Positions 49,118-60,584 of a DNA stretch of 64,000 nucleotides are shown here, piece after piece. Below the pieces are notes generated by a model that made no database searches, had not been told where the DNA came from, and was given only the letters and a program-made list of their open reading frames with translations. Source of the stretch: Allium sativum (lineage: Eukaryota; Streptophyta; Magnoliopsida; Asparagales; Amaryllidaceae). Each line of letters starts with the position of its first letter. The stretch's first letter is position 1. The stretch covers positions 206,287,231 through 206,351,230 of the forward strand of contig CM060912.1 of the NCBI GenBank assembly GCA_030737875.1, given 5' to 3'. Position numbers and translations under genes: made by a program.

Positions 49118-49327
49118 TGTTGTAATATATAAGAGCGAATATGCTTTTGTAACTTTCTGTTTAGTCCCAAATCATGGGATAAGTTTAATCAATTGCACCA
49201 AGGCTTATATACAAAAGAGCCAGTGTAATAGAAATAGGTAACTGATATTATGAATGAATATCTTAAATGAATAAAAGTCTATTTTCTTTATTCTTTCCAA
49301 TGGATACTAATTTTTTATTTTATAACA
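49118..49327 (+). repeat. 3' LTR of the outer copia-type element
   Basis: Starts TGTTGTAATATATAAGAGCG and ends TTTTATAACA. It is 210 bp, the same length as the LTRs of the element at 10230-16600, and related to them in sequence. The purine tract GGGGGAG abuts it. Its 3' half matches 19918-20022. The five bases after it are ATGTT; the matching left flank is not recoverable. Confidence 0.8.
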
Positions 49328-50326
49328 ATGTTATTTAAAAAATATATGAAAATGAGTGCAATCATGTAAATTTAATTAATTAACATATTCCATATCATTG
49401 AGATTTTTGTACATCTAATCATTACTGAATTTATAAAGTGAAATGAAAAATCAAACAAATATAAGCATAAAACACATCATTATATTTGTAAATACTCAAT
49501 TAAAGAAGATAAATAATGCAATAATAAGTGTAATAAATAAATTACATATTAATGAACTACATTATTTAAATAAATACTTAAAAGTACCATTGTTATTTAA
49601 AAAAAAAACTAAAATTGATAAGATTATTAAGCTAACTTTGTTAAAATAAATAAAAACCCAAACTGAAGAATCTGTCATCATTGACATTTCTTTCAACAAA
49701 TAATTTGATTTCACTAAATAATCAATAAGCGACAAAGACATAGCAGTGATCCTTTACTTTTTCTCGGTATAGTCAATTTGGACAACACCAACCATTACAT
49801 AAAAATGCTTTTTAGATTAATTAAAATTAACTTTTTAATTAAATTAACCTGGTATTTAATTAACTTGTTAATTCTAAATTAATAAAAATTAACTTTAAAG
49901 TTTAAACTAATTAAAATCAATGTTAAAGTTTAAACTAACAAAAATAACAAGTAGGTACATAAAAAACATTACTTGTCAGACTATTAAAATAAGTTCGATG
50001 ACAGGAGGAATGACGACGTCGGTCGCCAGGTAGTGGCAGACCATCGATAGTCCTGGCAGTAGTGGAGTCAAAAATAAATGACAACAATTATTGTTTTTGT
50101 TCATGTTACACTTTGAAAAACACCCAAATTTGAATGTCAGACATTGTTGGCTATTCGAGGTGCGCATTGCTGCACTTCCATGCCTCGAAAAGTCATGCCT
50201 TATTGTGCACCTATAATAGCAGAGATTTCTCGATAACGCTAAATGAGCAACAGCTGCGCCTACGCCTTTCTGGCGCCTAGGCACACGCTTTGACAACTAT
50301 GTTTGTTCAAATCAATAAATGCTCAT
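49328..50326. other. Spacer; one possible small repeat at its end
   Basis: 49328-49970 is AT-rich with runs of TTAATTAA and no gene seen. 49975-50300 is less AT-rich and ends in GCGCCTACGCCTTTCTGGCGCCTAGGCACACGC-type sequence followed by TTTGACAACTATG. Its reverse complement (CATAGTTGTCAAAG, then GC-rich CCTAGGCGCC) resembles ends of small hAT-type or SINE-like plant repeats. I could not find its other end. Confidence 0.35.
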
Positions 50327-51043
50327 TGTTAAATTTGGTGATGCTAAATCAGATTAAATGAAAGGAATTTTTCTTAAGGGAAGAAAGAGAAGACACTGCT
50401 TTCCCTAATTAATGGGATTTGGGTGGATATTGCATTCCCAAATTAATGGGATTTGGGAAGATATTGCATTCCCAAATTAATGGAATTTGGGCAGATATTG
50501 TTTTCCTTAATTAATGGGATTTGGATAGATATTGTTTTCCCTCATTAGGTGGCATAATTGATAAGAACTTTTTCCATATATATAAAACTTGGGTATGAAG
50601 CAATTGGTCTTATAAAAGGAGCCTAAAGGGGAGAGTGGAAGGTATTCATTTATTTGTCTTTCAAATCAAGATTTAGGGATCTCTAACCTAAATCTATTTT
50701 CTTCAATTTTTTATCTCCACAAATCAAATTCTTGGGTGAATTGAGTGACCATTGTAATCAATCTCTTGTACTCTTTATTGGTATAAATAAAAAGATCTCT
50801 CTCTCTCTCAAGTGGACGTACACTAATAAATTGTTAGTGGAACTACTATAAATCCCTGTGTGATTTGCTTTTCATTATTGCCCCTTTATTTCTCTTGTAT
50901 GGTTCTTGTGATTGGCTTTTGTATTGGGTTGAGATTGTTTTTTATATTGATTGATTGTTTTTGCACGTTTACCACGATCTCGTCTTCCACTAATTTGGGG
51001 TTTTTTGATTTGAGCGGTCTTGAATCAAAATTTCTTCACAACA
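50327..51043 (+). repeat. 5' LTR of the Tork-like element, with subrepeats
   Basis: 717 bp. At 50401-50545 it contains four tandem units of about 34 bases, TTCCCWAATTAATGGGATTTG with GATATTG; these recur in the 3' LTR at about 55504-55650. CCATATATATAAAACTTGG (50575 onward) is a likely TATA box of the LTR promoter. A short CT repeat lies near 50795-50810. Confidence 0.85.
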
Positions 51044-51083
51044 TTTGGTATCAGAGCTTTGGTGTTGGTAAATAGTTGTAAAA

Positions 51084-54000
51084 ATGCGGAATCAGATTCA
51101 AATAGTGCCTTAACAGTTGGTTCAAGTGGTGTAGCTCCTTATGTACATGGTTTGTATGCAACTTATGGATCACACTTGGTTATTGACAAGTGGAATGGCG
51201 ATAATGATTTTGAAAACTGGCAATGGAAGATGAAGGTAGTTTTTAGGCGGAATCGGGTACATCGGTTAGTGCTCTTTACACATTTATTGCCAGTAGACAT
51301 CTCATATGTGGAGAGAGAAGAAATGGAAGATTGGGCATTCACTACACTTCAACTTGCCATGAGGGAGAATGTTATTTTCGAACTTAGTGGTGAGACGACT
51401 GCTGAAGGTATTTGGAACAAGTTGGAGGAGTTGTATATGAAGAAGTCACTCATAATTCGACTGACCTTGTTGCGGAATTTCTTTACCTACAAGATGAAGG
51501 AAGGAGCTTCGCTAAAGGTGCACTTAAATGTGTTTGATGATTTGCTAATGAAGATGAAGGCGGTAGATTTGAAGATTGAGGAGGAACAGAAGGCGATGAT
51601 ATTGTTATATTCATTTCCTGAACGCTATACTTGGTTCTCAAATAGTTTGATCTATGGCCGAGATACATTAACTCTTGATGATGTCAAGAGGGACTTCTTA
51701 GTGAGGAGTTGCGAGATCAGATGAAGGAGCTGAGTAATGGAAGTAGTGGTGCAGGAAATGGTCACAGTTTATTTATGGAGAAGGAGAAGTCTGAGAAGAA
51801 GGGAAACCGGGGGCGTTCTAAGTCTAGGAAGCCCGGTTGGAGAGGAAAGTCAAAGTAAAAAAATGGCAAGTGCTTTATATGTAAGAAACCCGACCATTGG
51901 AAGAATGAATGTCCAAACAAGGGAAAGAAGGAAGTAGCATCTTCATCAATTATGGTGGAGAGAGATGTTGGCGGGGGAGACGTAGATATTTTATCGGCTG
52001 TAGCATCGTAAGTTTCGGGCAACGAATGGGTACTTGATTTAGGGGCTTCATATCACTCGACGCCTAATAGGAATTGTTTTTCTTCTTATACTGATCGGAA
52101 GGAAATTCAATTGTTATGGGAAATGGTGCAGTTTGCAAGTCGAAGGGCATCAGATCCGTGCAAATTCGGATGTTTGACGGAGTGGTTCGTACTCTCACTA
52201 ATGTGCCCTATATTCCGGGACCATGGAAGTCACTTATCTCTTTGGGACAACTGGATTCTTTGATATGCAAGATCACTATTCAGAGTGATAGCTTGAAGGT
52301 TTCGAAGGGGGTACTTATGGTTATGAAGGGTTCTAGGACTCATGGAATTTATTTTCTTCAAGGAGTGACTGTGGATGTAGAAACTTTTGTTGGTGTTGAT
52401 AGTTCTAGTGGCTTAGATGCGACACCGTTGTGATATTTTAGATTGGGTCATTCTCGGAGAAGAGTTTGGATGTTCTTCATCGAAGAGAGATGATTGATGG
52501 TGGGAGTTTCATCAAGTTGGAGTTTTGCGAGAAATGTGTCATGGGGAAGCAAACTATAGTGTCATTCGGTGAAGGAAAACATGATTCAAGAGGGATTCTT
52601 GAGTATGTGCACACGAATGTTTGGGGACCATCACTGGTAGCTTCTTTGGGAGAAGCAAGATATTATATTTCTTTCATTGATGATTTTTCTCGAAAAGTTT
52701 GGGTGTATGTAATGAAGGCCAAGTCAAAGGCATTTGCAAAGTTCAAAGAAGGGAAGGCTCTTATTGAGAATGAGAGTGGAAAGACATTGAAGGTTCTTAG
52801 GTCCGACAATGGTGGGGAATATGTTTACAGAGATTTCATGAAATTTTGCAAGCATCATGGTATTCAAAGGCATTTTACTATGCCTGGGGATCCGCAATCT
52901 AATGGAATAACGGAGAGAATGAACCGAACTCTACTGGAGAAAGCTCGATGCTTGAGATTGACATTGGGTTTGTCTAAGGAATTTTAGGCCGAAGCTTTGT
53001 CAACCGCAATGCATATTATTAATCGATTTCCATGCTCGTCTATTGATAACAAAATTCCAGAGGAAGTCTGGAAAGGGAAGAGCATTGACTTGAGTTATCT
53101 TCGTGTACTTGGCAATCCTGTTTATGTGCACGATCTGAGGAATGATAAGATTTCACCTAGAGCTTTCAAAGGGATTTTGCTTGGCTACCTGGACGGAGTT
53201 AAAGGCTACCGGATTTGGAATGTGGAAATGAAGAAGGCTATGGTTTCTCGTCATGTTACTTTTGATGAGTCGGCTATGTTCAAGAAGAATGAGGGCTCAT
53301 CGGATGTTCCAGATTTGGTTCGTAGTGAATCAAAGGAGAAGAAAGTTATTCCCACTTTCAGGCCTATAGAGAGTAGAGTTTTTGGAGATGCTTGTGAGGA
53401 GGTAGCGGTTGATGTTACATCATATAGTCCATAAGATTCCTTTAGTAGTGTTGGTGATATGCATGATTCTAGAGAAGTTTCAGTTCAAGGTGGAGCTGAA
53501 GGAAGACCGGGTGATGGTAATGCTACTCGGATTATCGTCGTACTATAAGGCCACCCGAAAAATATGGTGATTGGAGCTATCTTAGCTTTTGTGAAAATTT
53601 GGACTATGCTCTTCATGTAGTCCAAGATGAGCCGATGGACCTTGATGACGTCATGAGTTCGAGTGATAGCTCGAAATGGATTTGTGTCATAGAGGAAGCG
53701 ATGCAATCATTGATGAAGAACCAGACTTGGGATTTGGTGGGTGCAAACAGATATACAAGGTAAATGATGATGGAAGACACAAATCTAGGCTAGTAGCAAA
53801 GGGGTTTTCATGGAGAAAGGGAAAGGTGTATGATGAGATATTCGCACCGATTGTGAGAAATACTTCTATCCGGATATTACTTTCCATAGTTGTTATTCAT
53901 GACTTGGAGTTGGAGCAACTTGATGTGAAAACCTCCTTCTTGCATGGTGACTTGGATGAAGACATTTGCATGGAGTGACCAGAAGGGTTTGTGGTAGATG

Positions 54001-55146
54001 GTAAGTCAAAATTGGTTTGCAAGTTGAAGAAATCACTATATGGTTTGAAGCAATCACGTAGACAATGGTATAAGAGATTCAATCATTTTATGCTTGAAAA
54101 TGGTTTTGAAAGAAGCATCAAGGTTACTTGTGTTTATTTCAAGAAATTGAAAAATGATTGTTGGGTGTATTTACTTTTGTATGTGGATGATATGCTCATT
54201 GCTCCTAAGGACAAGGCTGAAATCAACAAGTTGAAATTGAAATTAAAGGCGGAATTTGAGATGAAAGACCTTGGAGAAACAAAAAAAAATTGGGCATGGA
54301 AATTAAAAGGGATCGAAAGCATTTTGAGTTGAAATTAACCCAAAAAGAATATATTAGAAAAATGCTTTGCCGGTTTAGCATGGAGGATGCAAAGGCGTCA
54401 AATACACCTTTACCTTTGCATGTAAAGCTTTCAAGTGAGGGATCACCTATCGAGGAGAAAGCAAGGCTTATATAGCAAAAGTGTCATACGCTAGTGCGGT
54501 TGGTAGTTTGATATATGCCATGGTGTGTACGAGGCCCAATATTGCAAGTGTCGTCGGGGTGGTTAGTCGGTTCATGGCTAATCCGGGGAAATCGCATTGA
54601 GAAGCAGTGAAGCTTATCTTGAGATACTTGAAAGGTACAACATTTCATGGTCTTGTTCTTGGGGGTAGTAAGGAGAAGAATTGCATGTTGGTTGGTTACT
54701 GTGATTCGGAATACGCTAGTGATTGGGGTCGGAGAAAATCAACTTCTGAATATGACTTCACTCTTGGAGGTACAACCATAAGTTGAAGATCGAGATTGCA
54801 AACCATAGTTGCTTTATCCACTACAGAGGTGGATTTGATAGCTGCGGTAGAGGCAGCAAAGGAAGCCCTCTATTTATAGCGACTGTTGTGTGACTTGGGC
54901 TTTAAACATAACAATGTTGATGTTCAATGTGATAGCCAAAGTGCTATTCATTTGGCGGATGATTTGACATTTAGCTCACGGACCAAACATATTGAAGTTA
55001 GGGAGTCATTTCTAGTAGCCATGGACGAAGACAAGCAAGTATGCCTTCGGAAAGTGCACACAAAGGATAATGCAGCGGATATGTTCACAAATTTTGCTAG
55101 GTGCCACGGGATGGCACAGTTGAGAGAGAAGCTTGCCTATGGATGA
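51084..55146 (+). pseudogene. Copia gag-pol polyprotein (Tork-like), disrupted
   Basis: Gag (to about 51724) has DKWNGDNDFENWQWKMK and a UBN2-type helical region. The knuckle CFICKKPDHWKNEC (51871-51912) follows a stop. Protease shows EWVLDLGASYHST, with L where the active-site DSGA/DTGA normally has S or T. Integrase (52466-52987) keeps the D-D-E core: VHTNVWGP, SFIDDFSRKVWVY and SDNGGEY, then QSNGITERMN. Reverse transcriptase (53676-54330) has LEQLDVKTSFLHGDL, SLYGLKQSRRQWYKRF and LLLYVDDMLIA. RNase H (54500-55146) has VQCDSQSAIHLA, SSRTKHIEVR and HTKDNAADMFT. Breaks include stops near 51722, 51856, 52431, 52986, 53432, 53978 and 54473 and frame changes near 53430-53550, 53750 and 54290. 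Confidence 0.9.
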
Positions 55147-55429
55147 AGAGTATCGATGAGAGGTTGAAGTTCGATCTTCTTGGTATGTTTGTCTTTTGGT
55201 GAGACAAGTTTTGGAGTTGGGTGTTTTCAACACTTTATTAGCGGGTGAGGGCTTTGCCTGAACTCGTTGATGGAGTACAATGGGGGTGGCTTTGCCAGAG
55301 CTCATTGAGAAAGCATTCAAGCATGGTGAAGGTAGATATAGTGATAGTTTGAGCTATCGTTTACAAATGATGGTATGGATACCATTAGTTCATGGAGTTG
55401 GAGATAGGTGATTTTGCATCAAGGTGGAG

Positions 55430-56696
55430 TGTTAAATTTGGTGATGCTAAATCAGATTAAAAGGAAGGAATTTTTTCTTAGAGTAAGAAAGAGAAGATAT
55501 TGCTTTCCCTAATTAATGGGATATGGGTAGATATTGCATTACCAAATTAATGGGATTTGGTTAGATATTGCATTCCCAAATTAATGGGATTTAGGTAGAT
55601 ATTGTTTTCCCTAATTAATTGAATTTGGATAGATATTGCTTTCCCTTATTAGGTGACATAATTGATAAGATCTTTTGCCATATATATAGTGTGGTGCTAA
55701 GGGCACCCCAATATGTTCTTCCTAATACCACAATTTAAAAAAATAAAACTTATTAAATTTTGTATGCTTCTTAATACCACATTACCTATCAATTCTAATC
55801 TCTCACTCAATCATTATTTTTCAAACTAATCATGTACTAAGCTAATCTAAAAACTGTAATCGTTGTCTTCTTCGCATCTCTTGAGGAAAAATTCAAATTC
55901 GTACGGTAATCTCTCAATTGTTTGATGATATAGAAACCCTAATCTATCACTTCCTCTTCTAGTTTGCTTAATTTAAACCTTATTCACGACTTCTGTATAT
56001 TCCTCGACATTGAGGCATCGAATTCGTTGATCGGTTACAGATTTAGGGTTTAGCTCGTTGGTCAGTTTTAGAAATAAGGACGAACGAATATCGAACGAAA
56101 TAGAAATAGGGTAAAACAGTGTGGTAGCCCCTATTTTATAAGTACGTGGTATTAAGATGAGTGCAATACTAATTTTTGTGGTATTTTTTAGTCGTGGTAT
56201 TAGGAAAAACATATTGGGGCGCCCTTAGCACCACACTATATATAAAACTTGGGTATGAAGCAATTTATCTTATAAAAGGAGCCTAAAGAGGAGAGTGAAA
56301 GGTATTCATTTATTCATCTTTCAAATCAAGATTTAGGGATCTTTAAGCTAAATCTATTTTCTTCAATTCTTTATCTCCATAAATCAAATTCTTGAGTGAA
56401 TTGAGTGACTATTGTAATCAATCTCTTGTACTCTTCATTGGTATTAATAAAAGGCTCTCTCTCAAGTGGACGTACACTAACAAATTGTTAGTGGATCCAC
56501 TATAAATCCCTGCGTGGTTTGTTTTTCGTTATTGTCCCTTTATTTCTCTTGTGTGGTGCTTGTGATTGGATTTTGTATTGGGTTGAGATTGTTTTTGATA
56601 TTGATTGGTTGTTTTATCACGTTTACCACGATCTTGTCTTTCGCTAATTTGGTTTTTTTTATTTGAGCAGTCTTGAATCAAAATTTCTTCACAACG
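55430..56696 (+). repeat. 3' LTR of the Tork-like element, carrying a MITE
   Basis: Equivalent to the 717-bp 5' LTR once the insertion at 55689-56236 and one TATATATA copy are removed. Confidence 0.85.
55689..56236. mobile_element. MITE in the Tork LTR (8-bp TSD TATATATA)
   Basis: 548 bp with long terminal inverted repeats. The left end is GTGTGGTGCTAAGGGC-ACCCC; the right end, reverse-complemented, is GTGTGGTGCTAAGGGC-GCCCC, followed in both by AATATG and TTCCTAATACCAC. TATATATA occurs at 55681-55688 and 56237-56244, while the 5' LTR has it once, which proves insertion after the LTR pair formed. An 8-bp duplication fits hAT, though an AT-repeat target makes its length ambiguous. No coding sequence. 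Confidence 0.88.
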
Positions 56697-57657
56697 CTCA
56701 CCTCCAAGCATAACCATCTCAACTTACATACATCTAGAAATAAACAATACTTTATATTGTTTTAGATTAACATTAAAATCTTTTAACGTTTGCTGCATAT
56801 ATATTACTTGAGCACAGGCTAGTGCCGCAGATATGTACTCAGCTTTACATGTTGACAGTGAAACGCAATTCTGTTTCTTGCAGAACCAAGATGATTTGCC
56901 GATGAAGTGACAAGTTACAGTTTGTCATGAAACATTGAACTTGAAAAGTTACAATGTACTGGGCATGTCAATTAAAGACAAGTCCAGCACAATTTTGATA
57001 ACCCAGCAGCATAGGAAAAAAAATCCTTTTGTAAAAAGACTTCTCCTCGTAGATCACAAAAAATAAAATAAAATTGATGGTGCATTCATTATTCTGTACT
57101 TGCTTTATATCTCTCTTCAAACTTGGAAAAAATGTCAGCGAATTTAGAAATCAATAACGAAAACATGACATACTGTATTAGTATTGACCTAATTAGCCAA
57201 CAACAAATAGAAGTTGAAAAAAATAAGGAAGTAGAAGACGATGGAGCTTTTGGAATAAGAGTAAAATATACTAGTGTTGATATCATTCCATGGTTTTCTT
57301 TGTTTGAGACAATCAAGTTTCTACTATCAATGTATGAATTTTGGTTTGGAAATGGAATTTAGAAGTCTTGACGTGGTCGAAGGCCGACGTTTCCCTATGG
57401 GAACCTCTGTTTGGCACTTACTTGAAAACATGATAGGAACACATATTCATGTGGTAAGAAACATATTTTAATAACACAAGGACAGTTTCTACTATTATAA
57501 CAACATTCACAGTGGTAGGATTAAAAAACAATGAAAATCAATAAAAAAAATTAACAAGTTTTAAGTTCAACAAAACATAATGTTTAGCTTCCACGTCATT
57601 TTACAATGATATCAATGTTAAAAATAAACTTATTTCAACCATAAATATGTATATACA
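56697..57657. other. Intergenic stretch, no supported gene
   Basis: There are two moderate frames at 57089-57471 on opposite strands. The + strand 79-codon frame (57123-57362; MSANLEINNENMTYC) reads somewhat like protein, with an acidic EVEKNKEVEDDGAFG segment. It has no family resemblance I recognise and no clear splice context. I leave it as unassigned. Confidence 0.35.
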
Positions 57658-58052
57658 GCAGTGTTGTAAAAATCCTTTCAGACTCCCATCTAGGTGCTCT
57701 GCAAGCCTTACCACCTAGATATTTGCCTATTCCACTTAGAAGAGATATACTACATTATCTATACATATAAACAAGTTGATAGAGAACAATGCACAAATAT
57801 TGGCTTGATACCTCTTACAAGTATTAAAATGTTTATTTCAAGCAATTTTCCTTTTATATATTTACTTCCAAAATCATCCAAATCCATGATATTCCATTAT
57901 GGATCATTGGATACTAAACAAAATACCTAAATTTTATGCAATATGTATGAGTTAATCAAAAACGCCTTATTTCGATCAATCCTCATCTAAGCGATTAATC
58001 CTTGTTCAATGCTTACCACCTAGAATTCAACTAGCGATCTTTACAACCATAG
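57658..58052. mobile_element. MITE, hAT-like (CAGTGTTGTAAA ends)
   Basis: About 395 bp. The left end is GCAGTGTTGTAAAAATCC; the right end, reverse-complemented, is CTATGGTTGTAAAGATCGC. Internal CACCTAGAT or CACCTAGAA boxes lie near both ends. Possible degenerate 8-bp duplications are TATATACA (57650-57657) and TATTTAGA (58053-58060), with six of eight matching. From memory, ends of the form GTGTTGTAAAAATC belong to common plant hAT-type MITEs. Confidence 0.6.
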
Positions 58053-58305
58053 TATTTAGAAACAATCGTTAACATTGTTTCACTAAATAATTTCTTGTCT
58101 CGATCACAATTTCAGACTATACAGGTGTCATGTTATCTTGTCTCCATGCACAGTCCTCATAATAGTTCCCGCATTCCTTTTTCAATATAGGTCTGTTAAG
58201 CTTGTTATTATCTCCTTTTATTCTCCTATATTTGTTATCAAGGTTTGTAATGTGTTACAGAAAGATTTAGGAAGGGAGAAGCATGGTTTATTTAATAGTC
58301 AAGTT

Positions 58306-58576
58306 CTACTTGTCTAAATCTGAACGTAGCTTCTTTGTAGCAAGCTTTGAACCTTTTGCACCTAAAAAAATAGTTCTAATCAGGATACAATATAGATGCG
58401 TATGAGCTTTAGTCCTTAATCACCAGTCTCGGATAATGGAAAGAAACATAGCTTACCTGGGATTAGTTCAGTAGGAAGTTTGAAGGAACTTATACCAAAT
58501 AAGAATTGAGAGCTTCATGTTTTGCACTTTTCTTTGGCTTAAATCTACCAGAGTATCTTTCAATCTCATCATCATC
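58306..58576 (-). CDS. Two coding-like 3' exons of an unidentified gene
   Basis: On the - strand an exon-like stretch (about 58576 down to 58459) begins DDDEIERYSGRFKPKKSA and, after a one-base frame change, continues FGISSFKLPTELIPG. It ends in a good donor, CCAG|GTAAGC. The next exon (58361-58306), after TTTTTTTAG, reads GAKGSKLATKKLRSDLDK and a stop, in phase. The charged, Lys-rich tail looks like a real C-terminus. I do not recognise the family. It lies about 2.2 kb downstream of the MYB3R exons on the same strand and could be the end of that transcript or of another gene. The frame change suggests decay or an unseen splice. Confidence 0.4.
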
Positions 58577-58590
58577 CTCTTTTAATGGTG

Positions 58591-59005
58591 GGATGAAAGG
58601 GGAAAAATCATTATTTTGATTAAGAAATGATTATTGCAAATGAATGAAAAGTAGAACTTAGAATAAATACCACATCACTTGGGATATGAGAATATAAAAC
58701 TTACTGTACAGGAAATTATGTAGGATTTACTGAAAAACAAGTGTGTATCGCATAATAAAGAAAACTTGATTGCTTAATCAAATCATATAGCATAATTTGA
58801 TTAATAATTTGACAAAGACATAAATGAATTGCTAGAAACACTATTGGTGAAACAGAATATAAATTGAAAATATAACAAAAAAATAAACATGCAATGTTTT
58901 AAGTGAATAAAGGAATTGAATAGTAATATTTAAATGAACAAATTTTGCTAGTATGAAAATTATGATAGAAATACACTTAGCCACGGTAGGTAGTATAATT
59001 TTTTA
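58591..59005. other. AT-rich stretch, nothing recognised
   Basis: Contains no open frame, terminal repeat or RNA gene that I can support. It may be intron if the flanking - strand exons belong to one gene. Confidence 0.4.
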
Positions 59006-59287
59006 ATGCACATTTGCAGTGGGATAAAAGAATTCCAGGTTTTTTCAAGGTCTGCAAAATTACCGAATAGGGTAAATCAAGGTCAAATGGGTGTAGTCAA
59101 GTGTCATCTATGCTACCATGTTCTCTTGCATATCAGTTTAGAAGATTCTCTAAGGTTAAAAGCAATTGAGATGAGGCAACTTGATCTTACTTCGATTGAA
59201 GTAAATTGTAACAATGCCAAGAATCTTTCAAGATTCGAAGAGGAGTTAACTAGTAAATTAACTCATGCTACCAAATTGGGAGTGTAA
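59006..59287 (+). other. Open frame containing a segment duplicated at the window end
   Basis: A 93-codon frame contains RSAKLPNRVNQGQMG, then KCHLCYH and ISLEDSLRLKAIEMRQ. Its first about 85 bases (59006-59093) recur at 63922-64000 with few changes. In the copy the frame RSAKSPNRVNQGQM is kept open despite an indel upstream, which hints that this part was once coding. The single CxxC does not define a known zinc finger. No start context or promoter is evident, so it may be an exon or exon remnant of an unidentified + strand gene. Confidence 0.35.
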
Positions 59288-59473
59288 TGACGCTTAACCT
59301 GTAAGTTTGTTTCAACGACACCCACTATTACTCCCTCTTTGCATGAACTTTCACTGTCATTGAATTTCGAAGAGCTGATACCACTTTTAGCAATAGAAAT
59401 TTCACTAACGAATGTCTTAATTGACTTCTCTTTTTTATCAAGTCTCAAAACTATTATTTAACGACGGTCAGAA

Positions 59474-59620
59474 TTAGTGGCGGAGCCAACCTATGTCTTC
59501 AGATAGGGCAAAGTATTATTTTGAGTTGTGGCCTAAGTGTCAAAGTGGTTTTTTAACATAGTAAATTAGAAATTGAGCTAGGGCACTGCCCCTATCTGGC
59601 CTGGGCCTAGCTCCGCCCCT
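59474..59620. mobile_element. Small MITE, hAT-like (GTGGCGGAGC ends)
   Basis: 147 bp. The left end is TTAGTGGCGGAGCCA; the right end, reverse-complemented, is AGGGGCGGAGCTAGG. It is flanked by GGTCAGAA (59466-59473) and GGTCGGAA (59621-59628), an 8-bp duplication with one difference. Its GC content is clearly above its surroundings. It separates two coding-like - strand stretches (59263-59448 and 59785-59997). Confidence 0.7.
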
Positions 59621-59784
59621 GGTCGGAACAAAGTCTCTCTTACTCCAGCATAGGGCGTACACATATGAATTGTCATACACATCCTTATAACAAAAAGAAT
59701 CTCTGAAGTTACTTGTCTACCAACTTACATATATAATCAACTTTTTAAATTTATTCCATGATGTGAAACTATTTATTCAGACCG

Positions 59785-60275
59785 TTATTCCTGCCTTAAC
59801 AATATCCAAGACAATCCTAACAAAAACGTTGTTTCCCTTTCTCTTCTAATTACCAATGGGTTCTCCATAAAAGTTTTAGCGGTACTTCTCAGAAGGGAGC
59901 CAAATATTTCCTTAGTTGAATTCGTTTTAATCATATTTAGTGGAGTGTTACAACCATTTACATTATAAATTGTGCCCAAATTATGTGCCTCTTGCATATT
60001 TGGTGATGCTACATAGAGATTGAGATTCAGGTTTTATAGTGGCTTATAACACAGAGAACCAAGACTATTTGATATACGGACTTTTTTACAGCCACTTGAT
60101 TGTATTTCCAATTCAGAACCATCAACATTTGGTTTCTTACCAACTGAGAATTTTTTGAGAGCATGTTATCTTGAGACGGGGTTTCCTTAGAACTAATAAG
60201 TACAAGCTCTGGAGTTTCAAGGGAAGGAAGTGTATTATCTAGAGTAACAGATAAAGGCTTTGGAGTTCTGAGCAT
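59785..60275 (-). pseudogene. Coding-like stretches downstream of MYB3R exons, possible C-terminal part
   Basis: The - strand frames 60275-60027 (MLRTPKPLSVTLDNTLPSL, then ETPELVLISSKETPSQDN) and 59997-59785 (NTPLNMIKTNSTKEIFGSL, then LRSTAKTFMENPLVIRRER) have Ser/Thr/Pro-rich and basic composition like transcription-factor C-termini. A further stretch at about 60480-60385 reads GSESSDTKTKTSLSQNTQ. They are in different frames with stops between, so either several short introns or decay must be assumed. Position and strand fit the C-terminal region of the adjacent MYB3R gene. I see no conserved motif that proves it. Confidence 0.35.
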
Positions 60276-60584
60276 GGCGACATTATTTGAACCAAATATA
60301 GGTTTAGGAGTATGTTTTTTACAACAGGCTTTGGGTTTTCAAGATAATGATCTGTTTTTGAGAAAAAAAAAAATGATGTTTTTTGAGGGGTTGATGGTTC
60401 CAAATCCTACTTATCTTGTGGTTGATGAAAAACTAAAGTATGAGCAATCTGAGTATTTTGGGATAATGAAGTTTTTGTCTTTGTATCAGAAGATTCAGAG
60501 CCTTTTATTGATAAAGCGGAGAATTTCCCATGAAGGCATGAACCAAGTTGATGGGCCTTGGATCCGCTGTACGTTGACTAATAC

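Larger units (their letters stand above)
50327..56696 (+). mobile_element. Ty1/copia retrotransposon, Tork-like, disrupted
   Basis: LTRs at 50327-51043 and 55430-56696 begin TGTTAAATTTGGTG and end TTCACAAC(A/G). The second contains a 548-bp MITE. Primer site TGGTATCAGAGC (51046-51057) follows the 5' LTR after two bases; AAGGTGGAG precedes the 3' LTR. Flanks CTCAT (50322-50326) and CTCAC (56697-56701) are a 4-of-5 target duplication. The interior order gag, zinc knuckle, protease, integrase, reverse transcriptase, RNase H is that of Ty1/copia. Integrase and RT details suggest the Tork/Tnt1 group. Stops and frame changes are fewer than in the other elements, so it may be younger. Confidence 0.92.

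Noticed and set aside
50401..50545. Short regular repeats with similar spacing, considered as regulatory or CRISPR-like array
   Set aside because: Head-to-tail 34-bp units without spacers, inside an LTR and repeated in its partner.
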